64,000 nucleotides of DNA, taken from Dyella sp. C9 (GTDB taxonomy: Bacteria > Pseudomonadota > Gammaproteobacteria > Xanthomonadales > Rhodanobacteraceae). Each line of letters starts with the position of its first letter. Within the stretch, counting starts at the first letter, position 1. The position numbers and the translations under genes are program-made. Below the pieces are notes generated by a model. It saw only the letters and a list, made by a program, of their open reading frames with translations. It searched no databases and was not told the origin of the DNA. Positions 38,919-47,503 of this stretch are shown here, piece after piece. The stretch covers positions 89,772 through 153,771 of the forward strand of contig NZ_QIRF01000009.1 in the NCBI RefSeq assembly GCF_003332825.1, written 5' to 3'.

Positions 38919-40316
38919 TCAGCGGATCGCCGGGAAGGCCGGTTCCACGTCCAGCGTGGCGGCACACACGGAGGCCAGCTCCAGCAGGCGCAGGTCCGAG
39001 CCGCGCGCGCCCACCAGCTGCAGGCCGATCGGCATGCCGTCGGGCAGGTAGCCCATGGGAATGTTCACCGCCGGACAACCGGCAAGGCTGGCGAAACTGG
39101 TGAGGTCGGCCTGCGAATCGGGCACCGGGCAATCGAGCGGGAACGCGCCCTGCGGCGTGGTGGGCAGCACCAGCACGTCGATCTGCGCAAACAAGCGGCG
39201 CATCTTCAGGGTGGCGGCGTCGAGCACGCGATCGGCAGCCGCGTAGTCGGCCGCGCTCTTGCCTGCAGCGTAGCCGAGCAGTCGGCGGAAATGCTCCGAC
39301 ACCCGCTGCTCGGTGTTGGCGAGGTCATCGGCGAAGGTGCCGAGCATCTCCGCTTCCATCAGCAACAGGCCGGCGCGCCGGGTACGCGCGAAATCCCAGT
39401 CGGAGAAATCGACCGTGCGGCGTTCGCCCAGCTCGCGCGGCCACTGCGCCAGGGCGGCCTCGAATACCGCGATCACCTCCGGCTTCACGCCCACCGCGGC
39501 GAGGTCAGGCAGGAAGCCCGCGCGCAGGCGCCCCGGCTCCCAATCCGGCGGCGCCAGGGCCACGCGGCGACGGCGCGAACGCGCGTCATCGGCGTCGTAC
39601 CCCGCCAGCACCTGCAGCAGCACGGTGAGGTCGTCGGCGCTGCGCGCCAGTAATCCGACCGTATCGAGGCGGCGGGCCGCGGCCACCATGCCACGGGTGG
39701 AAATCTCGCCGTGGGTCGGCTTGAGCGCATACAGGCCGCAATAACTGGCCGGGATGCGGATCGAGCCCAGGCTGTCGGACCCGATCGCGGCCACCGCCAG
39801 GCCAGCCGCCACGGCCGCGGCCGCGCCGCCGGAGGAGCCGCCCGCGGTATAGCCGGGGCGATGGGGATTCTGGGTCGGGCCATGATGGGGGTTGTCGGTG
39901 ACCGCGCCCAGCGCGCCCTCGTCCATGTTGGTCTTGCCGATCAGCACCGCCCCGGAGGCGCGCAGCCGCGCCACCGCGTGGGCGTCCTCCACGGCTGGCT
40001 GGCGACGACCGGCCAGGCCGGCCGTGGTGGGCCAGCCGGCCACGTCGAAATTGTCCTTGAGCGCCACCGGAATGCCGTCAAGCCGCCCGATGACTCCGTC
40101 CCGCCGCCGGTGTTCGGCGGCCAGGGCCTGCTCCTGCATCAGCGCCGGACTCAGGCTCACATAGGCGTTGAGCTCGGGATTGAAGCGCTCGATCGCCTCC
40201 AGGTAGACCTCCGACAGGGCCTGGGGCCGTACGCGTTCCACCGCCAGCCAGTGCAGCAGCTGGCACATGGTGGCGCGGCGCAGGTCGATGTCGCTGATCG
40301 GTGGCTGTTGGCTCAT
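38919..40316 (-). CDS. Amidase signature enzyme
   Basis: 465 residues of the amidase signature family. The Ser-cisSer-Lys triad is visible: lysine in PVALKDNFDV, the Gly/Ser-rich YTAGGSSGGAAAAVAAG, and the nucleophile region GSDSLGSIRIPAS. It hydrolyses an amide of unknown identity; the glutamyl-tRNA amidotransferase GatA is unlikely since no gatB or gatC is present. ATG 40316 is preferred over GTG 40334 because AGGGAAGAAG precedes it. It may share a transcript with alkB, 41 bases downstream. Confidence 0.9.
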   Translation of the reverse strand: MSQQPPISDIDLRRATMCQLLHWLAVERVRPQALSEVYLEAIERFNPELNAYVSLSPALMQEQALAAEHRRRDGVIGRLDGIPVALKDNFDVAGWPTTAGLAGRRQPAVEDAHAVARLRASGAVLIGKTNMDEGALGAVTDNPHHGPTQNPHRPGYTAGGSSGGAAAAVAAGLAVAAIGSDSLGSIRIPASYCGLYALKPTHGEISTRGMVAAARRLDTVGLLARSADDLTVLLQVLAGYDADDARSRRRRVALAPPDWEPGRLRAGFLPDLAAVGVKPEVIAVFEAALAQWPRELGERRTVDFSDWDFARTRRAGLLLMEAEMLGTFADDLANTEQRVSEHFRRLLGYAAGKSAADYAAADRVLDAATLKMRRLFAQIDVLVLPTTPQGAFPLDCPVPDSQADLTSFASLAGCPAVNIPMGYLPDGMPIGLQLVGARGSDLRLLELASVCAATLDVEPAFPAIR

Positions 40317-40482
40317 GGCTTCTTCCCTGGACACACGCCCGGATTATCGCCACCGGGCATGAAGGGATTGCAAGGATGTCGCCACATTGCCCGATACCGC
40401 CCGAACCCGGACAATGCCGGTTTGCCCCGTGTCCATACGTGAGGGAACGGTACCGTGCCGCACTAGCCAGCTGGAGTCCGCC

Positions 40483-42102
40483 ATGAGCGACCGCGAAACC
40501 ATGGAATACGACGTCGTCGTCGTGGGGGCCGGCCCGTCCGGGCTTTCCTTTGCCATCCGTCTCAAGCAGCTCAAGCCCGAGCTGAGCGTGTGCGTGATCG
40601 AGAAGGCCTCGACCATCGGCGCGCAGATCCTGTCCGGCGCGGTGATCGAGCCGCAGCCGCTGGACGCGCTGCTGCCGGGCTGGCGCGACAACCCGCCGCC
40701 GATCTGCGTGCCGGCCACCGAAGACGAGTTCTGGCTGCTCAGCAAGACCGGCGCCCGCAAGCTGCCGGTGCCGCCGGGCATGAACAACCATGGCAACTTC
40801 ATCGTGTCGCTGGGCGCGATGTGCGCGTGGCTGGCCCCGCAGGCCGAGGCGCTGGGCGTGGACGTGTTCCCGGGCTTCGCCGCCGCCGACACCGTCTACA
40901 ACGAGGACGGCTCGGTCGCCGGCGTGCGCATCGGCGACATGGGCGTGGCCAAGGACGGTTCGCACAAGCCGGGCTACACCCAGGGCATCGACATCAAGGC
41001 CAAGGTCACCGTGCTGGCCGAGGGCGCGCGCGGCAGCCTCACCAAGCAGCTGATCAAGCGCTTCAAGCTGGACAAGGACAGCGACCCGCAGGGTTACTCC
41101 ATCGGCATCAAGGAACTCTGGCAGGTGCCGGCGGGCCGCGTGCAGCCGGGCAAGATCGTGCACAGCTTCGGCTGGCCGGCCGACAGCCATACCTATGGCG
41201 GCAGCTTCCTCTATCACCTGGACAAGGACCGCATCGCGCTCGGCTACGTCAGCGGCCTGGACTACTCCGATCCCAACTACCAGCCGTGGGAAGCCTTCCA
41301 GCAGTGGAAGAACCACCCCTCGGTGAAATCGCTGCTGGAAGGCGGCAGCATCCTCTCGGCCGGTGCCCGCGCCATCGTCACCGGTGGCTACCAGTCGCTG
41401 CCCAAGGTGGAGATGCCCGGCGCCCTGCTGATCGGCGACACCGCCGGCCTGCTCAACGTGCCCAAGATCAAGGGCACCCACCAGGCCATCAAGAGCGGCA
41501 TGCTGGCCGCCGAGCACCTGGTCGCCAACGACCTGAACCCCGCCGGCTTCGACGCCAAGCTGCGCGCCTCGGATGTGATGGCCGAGTTGAAGAAGGTGCG
41601 CAACGTGAAGCCGGGCTTCAAGAAGGGCCTGTGGTTCGGCATGCTGAACGCGGCCTGGGAAACCGCCGTCGGCGGCGCCTCGCCGTGGACGCTCAAGAAC
41701 AAGGCCGACTGGTCGTCGCTGCACAAGCTGGGTGAGTGTGAAGAACCCAAGCGCGACTACGTGCAGCCGCGCGAGCTGCCGCCGCGCGACCGCCTCGCCG
41801 CCGTCTACTTCGCCGCCACCGAGCATGACGAAGACCAGCCCATCCATCTGCACGTGACCGATACCGACGTGTGCGTCACCAAGTGCACGGTGGAATTCGG
41901 CAACCCCTGCACCCGCTTCTGTCCGGCAGGGGTCTACGAAATCGTCGACGACACCAAGCCCGACGGGAGCAGCGGCAAGCGCCTGCAGATCAACGCCGCC
42001 AACTGCGTGCACTGCAAGACCTGCGACATCAAGGACCCCTACCAGATCATCAACTGGGTGACGCCGGAAGGCGGCTCGGGGCCGAACTACCAGAATCTGT
42101 GA
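40483..42102 (+). CDS. Electron-transfer flavoprotein:ubiquinone oxidoreductase
   Basis: 539 residues. It passes electrons from reduced ETF to ubiquinone at the inner membrane and so links FadE to respiration. The FAD motif VVGAGPSGLSFAI lies near the N-terminus; QILSGAVIEP is characteristic; the C-terminal 4Fe-4S cluster ligands are C480 in RFCPAGVYE and C508, C511 and C514 in NCVHCKTCD. ATG 40483 has GGAG 8 bases upstream. Its stop overlaps the GTG start of a glycosyltransferase gene, which ties a respiratory gene to glycan genes. The etfBA partners follow 4.6 kb downstream on the same strand. Confidence 0.95.
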   Translation: MSDRETMEYDVVVVGAGPSGLSFAIRLKQLKPELSVCVIEKASTIGAQILSGAVIEPQPLDALLPGWRDNPPPICVPATEDEFWLLSKTGARKLPVPPGMNNHGNFIVSLGAMCAWLAPQAEALGVDVFPGFAAADTVYNEDGSVAGVRIGDMGVAKDGSHKPGYTQGIDIKAKVTVLAEGARGSLTKQLIKRFKLDKDSDPQGYSIGIKELWQVPAGRVQPGKIVHSFGWPADSHTYGGSFLYHLDKDRIALGYVSGLDYSDPNYQPWEAFQQWKNHPSVKSLLEGGSILSAGARAIVTGGYQSLPKVEMPGALLIGDTAGLLNVPKIKGTHQAIKSGMLAAEHLVANDLNPAGFDAKLRASDVMAELKKVRNVKPGFKKGLWFGMLNAAWETAVGGASPWTLKNKADWSSLHKLGECEEPKRDYVQPRELPPRDRLAAVYFAATEHDEDQPIHLHVTDTDVCVTKCTVEFGNPCTRFCPAGVYEIVDDTKPDGSSGKRLQINAANCVHCKTCDIKDPYQIINWVTPEGGSGPNYQNL

Positions 42103-43394
42103 ACAACGTTTTCGCCTGGCGCCTGAGCCGCCTCATCTATTTCGTCCGCCGCGTGAAGGGCAGCATTGCCCAGCGCGGCTGGCACGGTGCGTTCAAGCGT
42201 CTCGTCCAGCAGCGGCAGGGCCTGCGCTCGATGCTTTGGCCCAGGGCGGAGGCCTCGGCCTTGCCGGTCCCCGCCATCACCGACCGGGAAGGCGCACGAC
42301 GCCTGCTCGTCATCGAAAGCATGGTGCCGGACCCGGTCAGGGACTCCGGCTCCATGCGGCTGTCGCACATGCTGGGACTGCTCCACGAGGATGGCTGGCG
42401 CATCGACTTCATCGCCGCCGACGGATTCGCCACCCCTGACGACGTGGTGCGTCTGGCCGACCTGGGCGTGCATTACCAGCCGCAGAACCCGCTCGACTGG
42501 CTCCGCCGCGAAGGAGGCAAGCTCGACGCCGTCATGCTGAGCCGGCTGCCGGTGGCGGCACAGTACCTGGATGTCGTCCGGCAGCAGGCCCCGCGGGCCA
42601 CCATCGTCTTCGACACGGTGGACCTGCACTTCGTGCGCGAGCAGCGCGCCGCGGCCCTGACCGGCAACGCCCGGCTGCTGCGCCACGCCGTGCAGTCGCG
42701 CAAGCACGAGATCGACGCGATTTCCCGCAGCGACGTCACCCTGGTGGTCAGCCCGGAAGAGCAGGCCACCCTGGCGCGCGAGTTGCCCGGCGCGCGCGTG
42801 GAGCTGGTGAGCAACATCCACGAGGTATACGGGCGCAAGCAGGGCTTCAAGGCCCGCAAGGACCTGCTCTTCGTCGGGGGTTTCGGCCATCCGCCGAATG
42901 CCGACGCCGTACGCTGGTTTGCCGACGAGATCCTGCCGCTGCTGCGCGCGCAGGAGCCGGCACTGGTGTTGCATGTGGCCGGCGACATCGACGATGCCTC
43001 TCGCCGCAGCCTTACCCGCGAGGGCCTTCGCATCCATGGGCGCGTGGGCGACATCGCCCCGCTGATGGAACAGTGCCGCGTGTCCGTGGCGCCACTGCGT
43101 TTCGGTGCGGGAGTGAAGGGCAAGGTCAACCTCGCCATGAGCTACGGCTTGCCGGTGGTGGTGACCTCCATTGCCGCCGAGGGCATGCACCTGGAGGATC
43201 GGGTCAACGCGATGATCGGCGACGGCGCGGAAGCTTTTGCGCAGGCCGTGCTGCAGGTGTACCGCGATGAGGGACTTTGGTCCCGCCTCTCCGACGCCTC
43301 GCTGCAAAACGTCCACGACCATTTCTCGGTGGAGCAGGCCCGCGCCAGTCTCAGGCGCGTATTCTCTGTCATCGACCCGACGCCGCGAGCCTGA
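42099..43394 (+). CDS. GT4-type glycosyltransferase
   Basis: 431 residues. The C-terminal half is a GT-B glycosyltransferase: LLFVGGFGHPPNADAVRWF, then VAPLRFGAGVKGKVNLAMSY and GLPVVVTSIAAEGM. The N-terminal 60 residues are basic and helical and may contact the membrane. Acceptor and donor cannot be told. The start GTG 42099 overlaps the ETF-QO stop (GTGA). The next gene begins two bases after its stop codon. It belongs with the two following genes to a small glycan block. Confidence 0.85.
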   Translation: MNNVFAWRLSRLIYFVRRVKGSIAQRGWHGAFKRLVQQRQGLRSMLWPRAEASALPVPAITDREGARRLLVIESMVPDPVRDSGSMRLSHMLGLLHEDGWRIDFIAADGFATPDDVVRLADLGVHYQPQNPLDWLRREGGKLDAVMLSRLPVAAQYLDVVRQQAPRATIVFDTVDLHFVREQRAAALTGNARLLRHAVQSRKHEIDAISRSDVTLVVSPEEQATLARELPGARVELVSNIHEVYGRKQGFKARKDLLFVGGFGHPPNADAVRWFADEILPLLRAQEPALVLHVAGDIDDASRRSLTREGLRIHGRVGDIAPLMEQCRVSVAPLRFGAGVKGKVNLAMSYGLPVVVTSIAAEGMHLEDRVNAMIGDGAEAFAQAVLQVYRDEGLWSRLSDASLQNVHDHFSVEQARASLRRVFSVIDPTPRA

Positions 43395-43395
43395 C

Positions 43396-43623
43396 GTGAA
43401 GCGCCTCCTGACGCCCCTGCGACGATGGCTGGCCGCCAGGCCCAGGCTGCGCCGGCAACTCACGCTGATCGTCTACCGTTTTCCCGCGCTCGACATGCGC
43501 CTGCGCGGGTTGCTGCATGCCAACGAGCGCAGCAGCGCCGACTGCCGCGTGGATGCGGCCCACCTGGGCGCTCCGGCGCGAGTGGTGCAGGCCCGGTTGC
43601 GCGCCCGGATGCCTAGTCGATGA
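43396..43623 (+). CDS. Small basic protein between glycosyltransferases
   Basis: 75 residues, start GTG 43396, stop overlapping the ATG of the next glycosyltransferase (ATGA). Very rich in Arg and Leu. The amphipathic stretch RRWLAARPRLRRQLTLIVYR followed by FPALDMRLRGLL resembles the linker helices found at the ends of some polysaccharide-cluster glycosyltransferases. It may be a detached segment of such a protein or a small membrane-binding partner. Tight spacing on both sides is the main reason to call it a gene. Confidence 0.6.
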   Translation: MKRLLTPLRRWLAARPRLRRQLTLIVYRFPALDMRLRGLLHANERSSADCRVDAAHLGAPARVVQARLRARMPSR

Positions 43624-46601
43624 AGATCGTCCTGGACATGCAAGGCGCCCAGTGCCAGAGCCGCCATCGCGGCATTGGCCGCTACAGCCTCGAGCTGGCC
43701 AAGGCGTTTGCTGCGCTCGCAGGCCAGCGGCATGACCTGCAGTTTGCGTTCAACGCGCAGCTCGACGAAGCGACCGATGCGTTGATAGCCGCCCTGCAGC
43801 CGCAGGCGGACAGGTCCCATCGCTTGATGATCAAGTCGTTGCCGCGCGTGGCCGCCCAGGGCGCGGAAAACACGGCGCGCAGGCAGGCCGCCGAGCAGGT
43901 GATGCGGCTCGCGCTCGACCAGCAGCATGCCGACGTCGTCTGGTACAGCAGCATGATCGAGGGCTACGTCGACGATGCGGTGATTCCGGAACTGCCGGTG
44001 CGGCGCGGCCTGTCGGTGGCGACGTTGTATGACCTGATACCGCTGCACGATCCGGACGCCTACCTTGGCCACCCGCGCGTGCGCGCCTGGTACGACGCCA
44101 AGGTGAAAGCCATGGCGCAATGCGACCTGTTGTTGGCGATCTCCGACTGGGTTCGCGACGATGCCCTCGCACGCCTGCAGCTGCCCGCGGAACGCGTGGT
44201 CACCGTCGGCGCCGGCGTCGACCCGCGCTTTGCGCGCCCCGCCGACATGCGCGGCCTGGCCGAACGTACCCGCCAGGCCCACGGCATTCATCGCCCCTAT
44301 GTGCTGTACAACGGCGGCTTCGACCCGCGCAAGAACGTCGCCGGACTGATCGCGGCCTACGGCGCCCTGCCCCCTTCGTTGCGCGAGCAGTACCAGCTGG
44401 TGATCGTGGGACGCATCGGTACTGAGCCGATGTCGCTGCTTTCGGCAGCCATGCGTGAAGCGCGCCTGCCGGCCTCGTCGGTGGTCTTCACCGGCTACGT
44501 GCCGGACGGGGCACTGGTCAACCTGTACGCCTGCTGCGAGCTGTTCGTCTTCCCTTCCAGTATGGAGGGATTCGGGCTGCCGCCGCTGGAAGCCATGGCC
44601 TGCGGCGCACCGGTGATCGGCAGCCGCACCACCAGCCTGCCGGAAGTGATCGGCGAACCCTCGGCGATGTTCGATCCCTCCGACCGCGACGCGATCACCC
44701 GCATGATGCGCGAGGTGCTGGAGCAGCCCGCGCGCGCGCAGGCGCTGCGCGCGCACGGCGCACGCCAGGCCCGCAAGTTCAGCTGGCCGGCGGTCGCCGA
44801 GCGCGCCCTGCTGGCCATCGAGGCGCGTGCAAGCCAGCCTGCCCGGCCTCCGGCGCCGGCAGCACCAGGCAAGCCCCTGCTGTATTGCTTGCATGACACG
44901 CCATTGCCCGCATGGCTGAAGGATCTGGAACAGCACTACCGCATGGAGGTGACGGCGCTGCCCACCGCCATGCCTGAAGCGGGCGCGACCTTGTCCGCAC
45001 GCCTGCGCACGGCCGATCGCATCCTCTACGTGGGGCATGCCGCAGGGGGCTCGCGACTTTCCGCGTGGATGCAAGTGTGGCCCGGCGCCCTGCTGGCGGC
45101 AGCGGGCTCCAACGCCCCGCCGCCCCCCATCGACCGCATCACCCGATCGCGCAGTGCCTATGCTTCGCACGGCTACGCCGCGCTGCTGGGCGACGTACCT
45201 CCCGCCTGTGACTCCCCCACGCCAGACAGCGGCTGCCTCGGCACCCTGGTTACGGATCCCGCCGAGCCCGAGCCGGCCGCGGCCTGCGCCCGCCAGTTGG
45301 AAGCCTGGTACGCGGCTTCGCCGCTGGCGGACCAGACGCGCGCGCTGGACGAACTCGCCCAGGGCGTCACCGCGTCGCTGGACGAGGATGACCTCGCCCG
45401 CGTCTGTGACGCCATCGCCGCCAGCATGCCGCCCTCTGGGCCGCGGCGATGGCTGGTCGACGTCACCCAGATCGCCCGGCACGATATCGGCACGGGGGTC
45501 CAGCGTGTCGTGCGATCGGTATTGCGGCAATGGCTACTGCAGCCGCCACGCGACGTGCGGATCGAACCGGTGGCGCTGGTCGACGGCCACTACCGCTACG
45601 CACGGCACTACGCGCTCGGCTTACTGGGCCTGGAAGCCGGGCTGCTGGACGATGACTTCGTCAGCATCCGCGCAAACGACACCTACGTCGGCCTGGACTG
45701 GAGCGCGGAGACGCTCGCCGCCGGTGAACCACTGCTGCGCGAATGGCACCGCGCCGGCGTGGACATGCACTTCGTGGTCCACGACCTGCTGCCGCTGACC
45801 CTGCCCGACGCGTTCCATCCGTTCGCCCGCGAACTGTTTGCCGGCTGGCTGCGCCGCGTGTGCACGCTGGCCGACCGGCTGCATTGCGTATCGCGCGCCA
45901 CCGCCGATGAACTGGCGCGCTGGATGACCAGCACCGACCTGCCCTATCAATTTGGCCAGGCGCCCTCCATCGCCAGCTTCCATCTGGGCGTGGAACCCAC
46001 GACGCCCCGTACCGACCCCGCGGCGCTGCCATCGCCGCTGGCACAGGCCGCCGCCCAGCGCCCGACGCTGTTGATGGTGGGCACACTGGAGCCGCGCAAG
46101 GCCCACGAGCTTGCGCTCGACGCGGTGGAACGCCTCTGGACCCGGCAGATCGACGCCAACCTGGTGATCGTCGGACACCACGGCTGGCTGGTCGAGAATC
46201 TCATCCGGCGACTGGAAGGACACACCGAACGCGATCGCCGGCTGTTCTGGCTGGCCGATGCCGACGACGCTACGCTGGAGGCGATCTACGCCGCGGCGAC
46301 CGCCCTGCTCGCGCCATCGCTGGGCGAAGGCTTCGGCCTTCCGCTGATCGAGGCGGCGCACCACCAGCTGCCGGTGATCGCGCGCGACCTGCCGGTATTT
46401 CGCGAAATCATGGGGGACTACCCCCACTATTTTCGCGCCACCGACGCCGACGGACTCGCGCAGAGCCTGGCCCAATGGCTTGCCGAGCGCCCCCAGCCCG
46501 GGGCCCCCGCCCCCTGGCCCGATTGGGCCCGCAGCGCGGCCGCGCTGGCCGGGGCGGTCGGGCAAGTTCGCCAAGGCGAAGGGGTTCAAACGATCGTTTG
46601 A
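43620..46601 (+). CDS. Two-domain glycosyltransferase (tandem GT4)
   Basis: 993 residues with two GT-B catalytic units. The first (about 1-400) starts with LDMQGAQCQSRHRGIGRYS and has NGGFDPRKNVAGLI and the nucleotide-site EGFGLPPLEAMACGAPV. The second (about 615-985) starts with WLVDVTQIARHDIGTGVQRV and has MVGTLEPRKAHELAL and EGFGLPLIEAAHHQLPV. The linker between them (400-610) is variable. Tandem GT4 proteins often polymerise O-antigen-type homopolymers, mannan-type WbdA being one example, so two linkages by one polypeptide are likely. Its stop codon lies within the palindromic operator of etfB. Confidence 0.88.
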   Translation: MKIVLDMQGAQCQSRHRGIGRYSLELAKAFAALAGQRHDLQFAFNAQLDEATDALIAALQPQADRSHRLMIKSLPRVAAQGAENTARRQAAEQVMRLALDQQHADVVWYSSMIEGYVDDAVIPELPVRRGLSVATLYDLIPLHDPDAYLGHPRVRAWYDAKVKAMAQCDLLLAISDWVRDDALARLQLPAERVVTVGAGVDPRFARPADMRGLAERTRQAHGIHRPYVLYNGGFDPRKNVAGLIAAYGALPPSLREQYQLVIVGRIGTEPMSLLSAAMREARLPASSVVFTGYVPDGALVNLYACCELFVFPSSMEGFGLPPLEAMACGAPVIGSRTTSLPEVIGEPSAMFDPSDRDAITRMMREVLEQPARAQALRAHGARQARKFSWPAVAERALLAIEARASQPARPPAPAAPGKPLLYCLHDTPLPAWLKDLEQHYRMEVTALPTAMPEAGATLSARLRTADRILYVGHAAGGSRLSAWMQVWPGALLAAAGSNAPPPPIDRITRSRSAYASHGYAALLGDVPPACDSPTPDSGCLGTLVTDPAEPEPAAACARQLEAWYAASPLADQTRALDELAQGVTASLDEDDLARVCDAIAASMPPSGPRRWLVDVTQIARHDIGTGVQRVVRSVLRQWLLQPPRDVRIEPVALVDGHYRYARHYALGLLGLEAGLLDDDFVSIRANDTYVGLDWSAETLAAGEPLLREWHRAGVDMHFVVHDLLPLTLPDAFHPFARELFAGWLRRVCTLADRLHCVSRATADELARWMTSTDLPYQFGQAPSIASFHLGVEPTTPRTDPAALPSPLAQAAAQRPTLLMVGTLEPRKAHELALDAVERLWTRQIDANLVIVGHHGWLVENLIRRLEGHTERDRRLFWLADADDATLEAIYAAATALLAPSLGEGFGLPLIEAAHHQLPVIARDLPVFREIMGDYPHYFRATDADGLAQSLAQWLAERPQPGAPAPWPDWARSAAALAGAVGQVRQGEGVQTIV

Positions 46602-46614
46602 ACCGCGCTACAAT
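46583..46614 (+). promoter_or_regulatory. PsrA-type operator and promoter of etfBA
   Basis: A 22-bp perfect palindrome (46583-46604): GGTTCAAACGA followed by its exact complement. Its centre CAAAC-GATC-GTTTG fits the published PsrA consensus (G/C)AAAC-N2-4-GTTT(G/C) exactly. A -10 box TACAAT is at 46609-46614, with TTCAAA (46585-46590) 18 bases upstream as the -35, so the operator covers the -35 and would block polymerase. It overlaps the stop codon of the upstream glycosyltransferase. PsrA is a fatty-acid-responsive TetR regulator that controls beta-oxidation and etf genes in Pseudomonas. Confidence 0.75.
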
Positions 46615-46676
46615 GCATAATCGACTTCTTTCAGATGTCTCCGCCCCGGTGGAAACGCAACTCTAAGGACCCGCAC

Positions 46677-47423
46677 ATGAAGATCCTTGTCGGCTACAAG
46701 CGCGTCGTGGACTACAACGTCCGCATCCAGGTGAAGCCCGATGGCACGGGCGTCGTGACCGACGGCGTGAAGCTCTCCGCCAACCCGTTCGACGACATCG
46801 CCCTCGAGGAAGCCCTGCGCCTGCGCGAGAAGGGCGTAGCCGAGGAAGTCGTGGTCGTGGGCATCGGCCCGGCCGACCTCACCGCACACCTGCGCAACGG
46901 CCTGGCCATGGGCGCCAACCGCGCCATCCACGTGGTGACCACCGATGCCGTGCAGCCGTTGACCGCCGCCCGCGTGTTCCAGAAGCTGATCGAGAAGGAA
47001 CAGCCTGGCCTGGTCATCCTGGGCAAGCAGGCCATCGACGACGACGCCAACCAGACCGGCCAGATGCTGGCCGCACTGTGGGACCGCCCGCAGGCCACCT
47101 TCGCCAGCAAGGTCGAGATCGCCGACGGCAAGGCCACGGTGACCCGCGAGGTCGACGCCGGCCTGGAAGTGATCGAAGCCGAACTGCCGGCAGTGATCAC
47201 CACCGACCTGCGCCTCAACGAGCCGCGCTTCATCAAGCTGCCGGACATCATGAAGGCCAAGTCCAAGCCGATCGACACCATCGAGCTCGGCTCGCTGGGC
47301 GTGGAAGCCAACGACCATCTCAAGACCACGCACTACGCCGCGCCGGCCAAGCGCAGCAAGGGCGTGATGGTGAAGGATGCGGCCGAACTGGTCGCGGCGC
47401 TGAAGCAGAAGGGCCTTTTGTGA
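46677..47423 (+). CDS. etfB: Electron transfer flavoprotein beta subunit
   Basis: 248 residues, the usual EtfB size. With EtfA it forms the soluble FAD/AMP carrier that takes electrons from acyl-CoA dehydrogenases. MKILVGYKRVVDYNVRIQVK at the start, NPFDDIALEEALRLRE, GKQAIDDDANQTGQMLA and the recognition-loop region near 190 are typical. ATG 46677 has AAGGA 8 bases upstream. Controlled by the palindrome described just upstream. Its stop codon sits inside an inverted repeat. Confidence 0.96.
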   Translation: MKILVGYKRVVDYNVRIQVKPDGTGVVTDGVKLSANPFDDIALEEALRLREKGVAEEVVVVGIGPADLTAHLRNGLAMGANRAIHVVTTDAVQPLTAARVFQKLIEKEQPGLVILGKQAIDDDANQTGQMLAALWDRPQATFASKVEIADGKATVTREVDAGLEVIEAELPAVITTDLRLNEPRFIKLPDIMKAKSKPIDTIELGSLGVEANDHLKTTHYAAPAKRSKGVMVKDAAELVAALKQKGLL

Positions 47424-47440
47424 TCAAAAGCTGATCACAA
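47418..47440 (+). other. Intercistronic inverted repeat, etfB-etfA
   Basis: TTGTGATCA and TGATCACAA, a 9-bp perfect inverted repeat with a 5-base AAAGC loop, overlapping the etfB stop. It can form an mRNA hairpin. The half-sites resemble TGTGA/TCACA of CRP boxes, but the spacing is wrong. Confidence 0.5.
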
Positions 47441-47441
47441 C

Positions 47442-47459
47442 CCGGCCATCCATGGCCGG
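47442..47459 (+). other. Second hairpin between etfB and etfA
   Basis: CCGGCCAT-CC-ATGGCCGG, an 8-bp perfect stem, 2 bases after the first hairpin. It lacks a T-tract, so it may set mRNA stability or the ratio of the two subunits. Confidence 0.45.
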
Positions 47460-47503
47460 ACTCTTCAATAAAAGCCCCCTGTCCCACGTTTGAGGGAACA
47501 CCC

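Noticed and set aside
47418..47440. CRP site in the etfB-etfA spacer
   Set aside because: TGTGA and TCACA halves are present but 11 bases apart where CRP needs 6; better explained as an mRNA hairpin.
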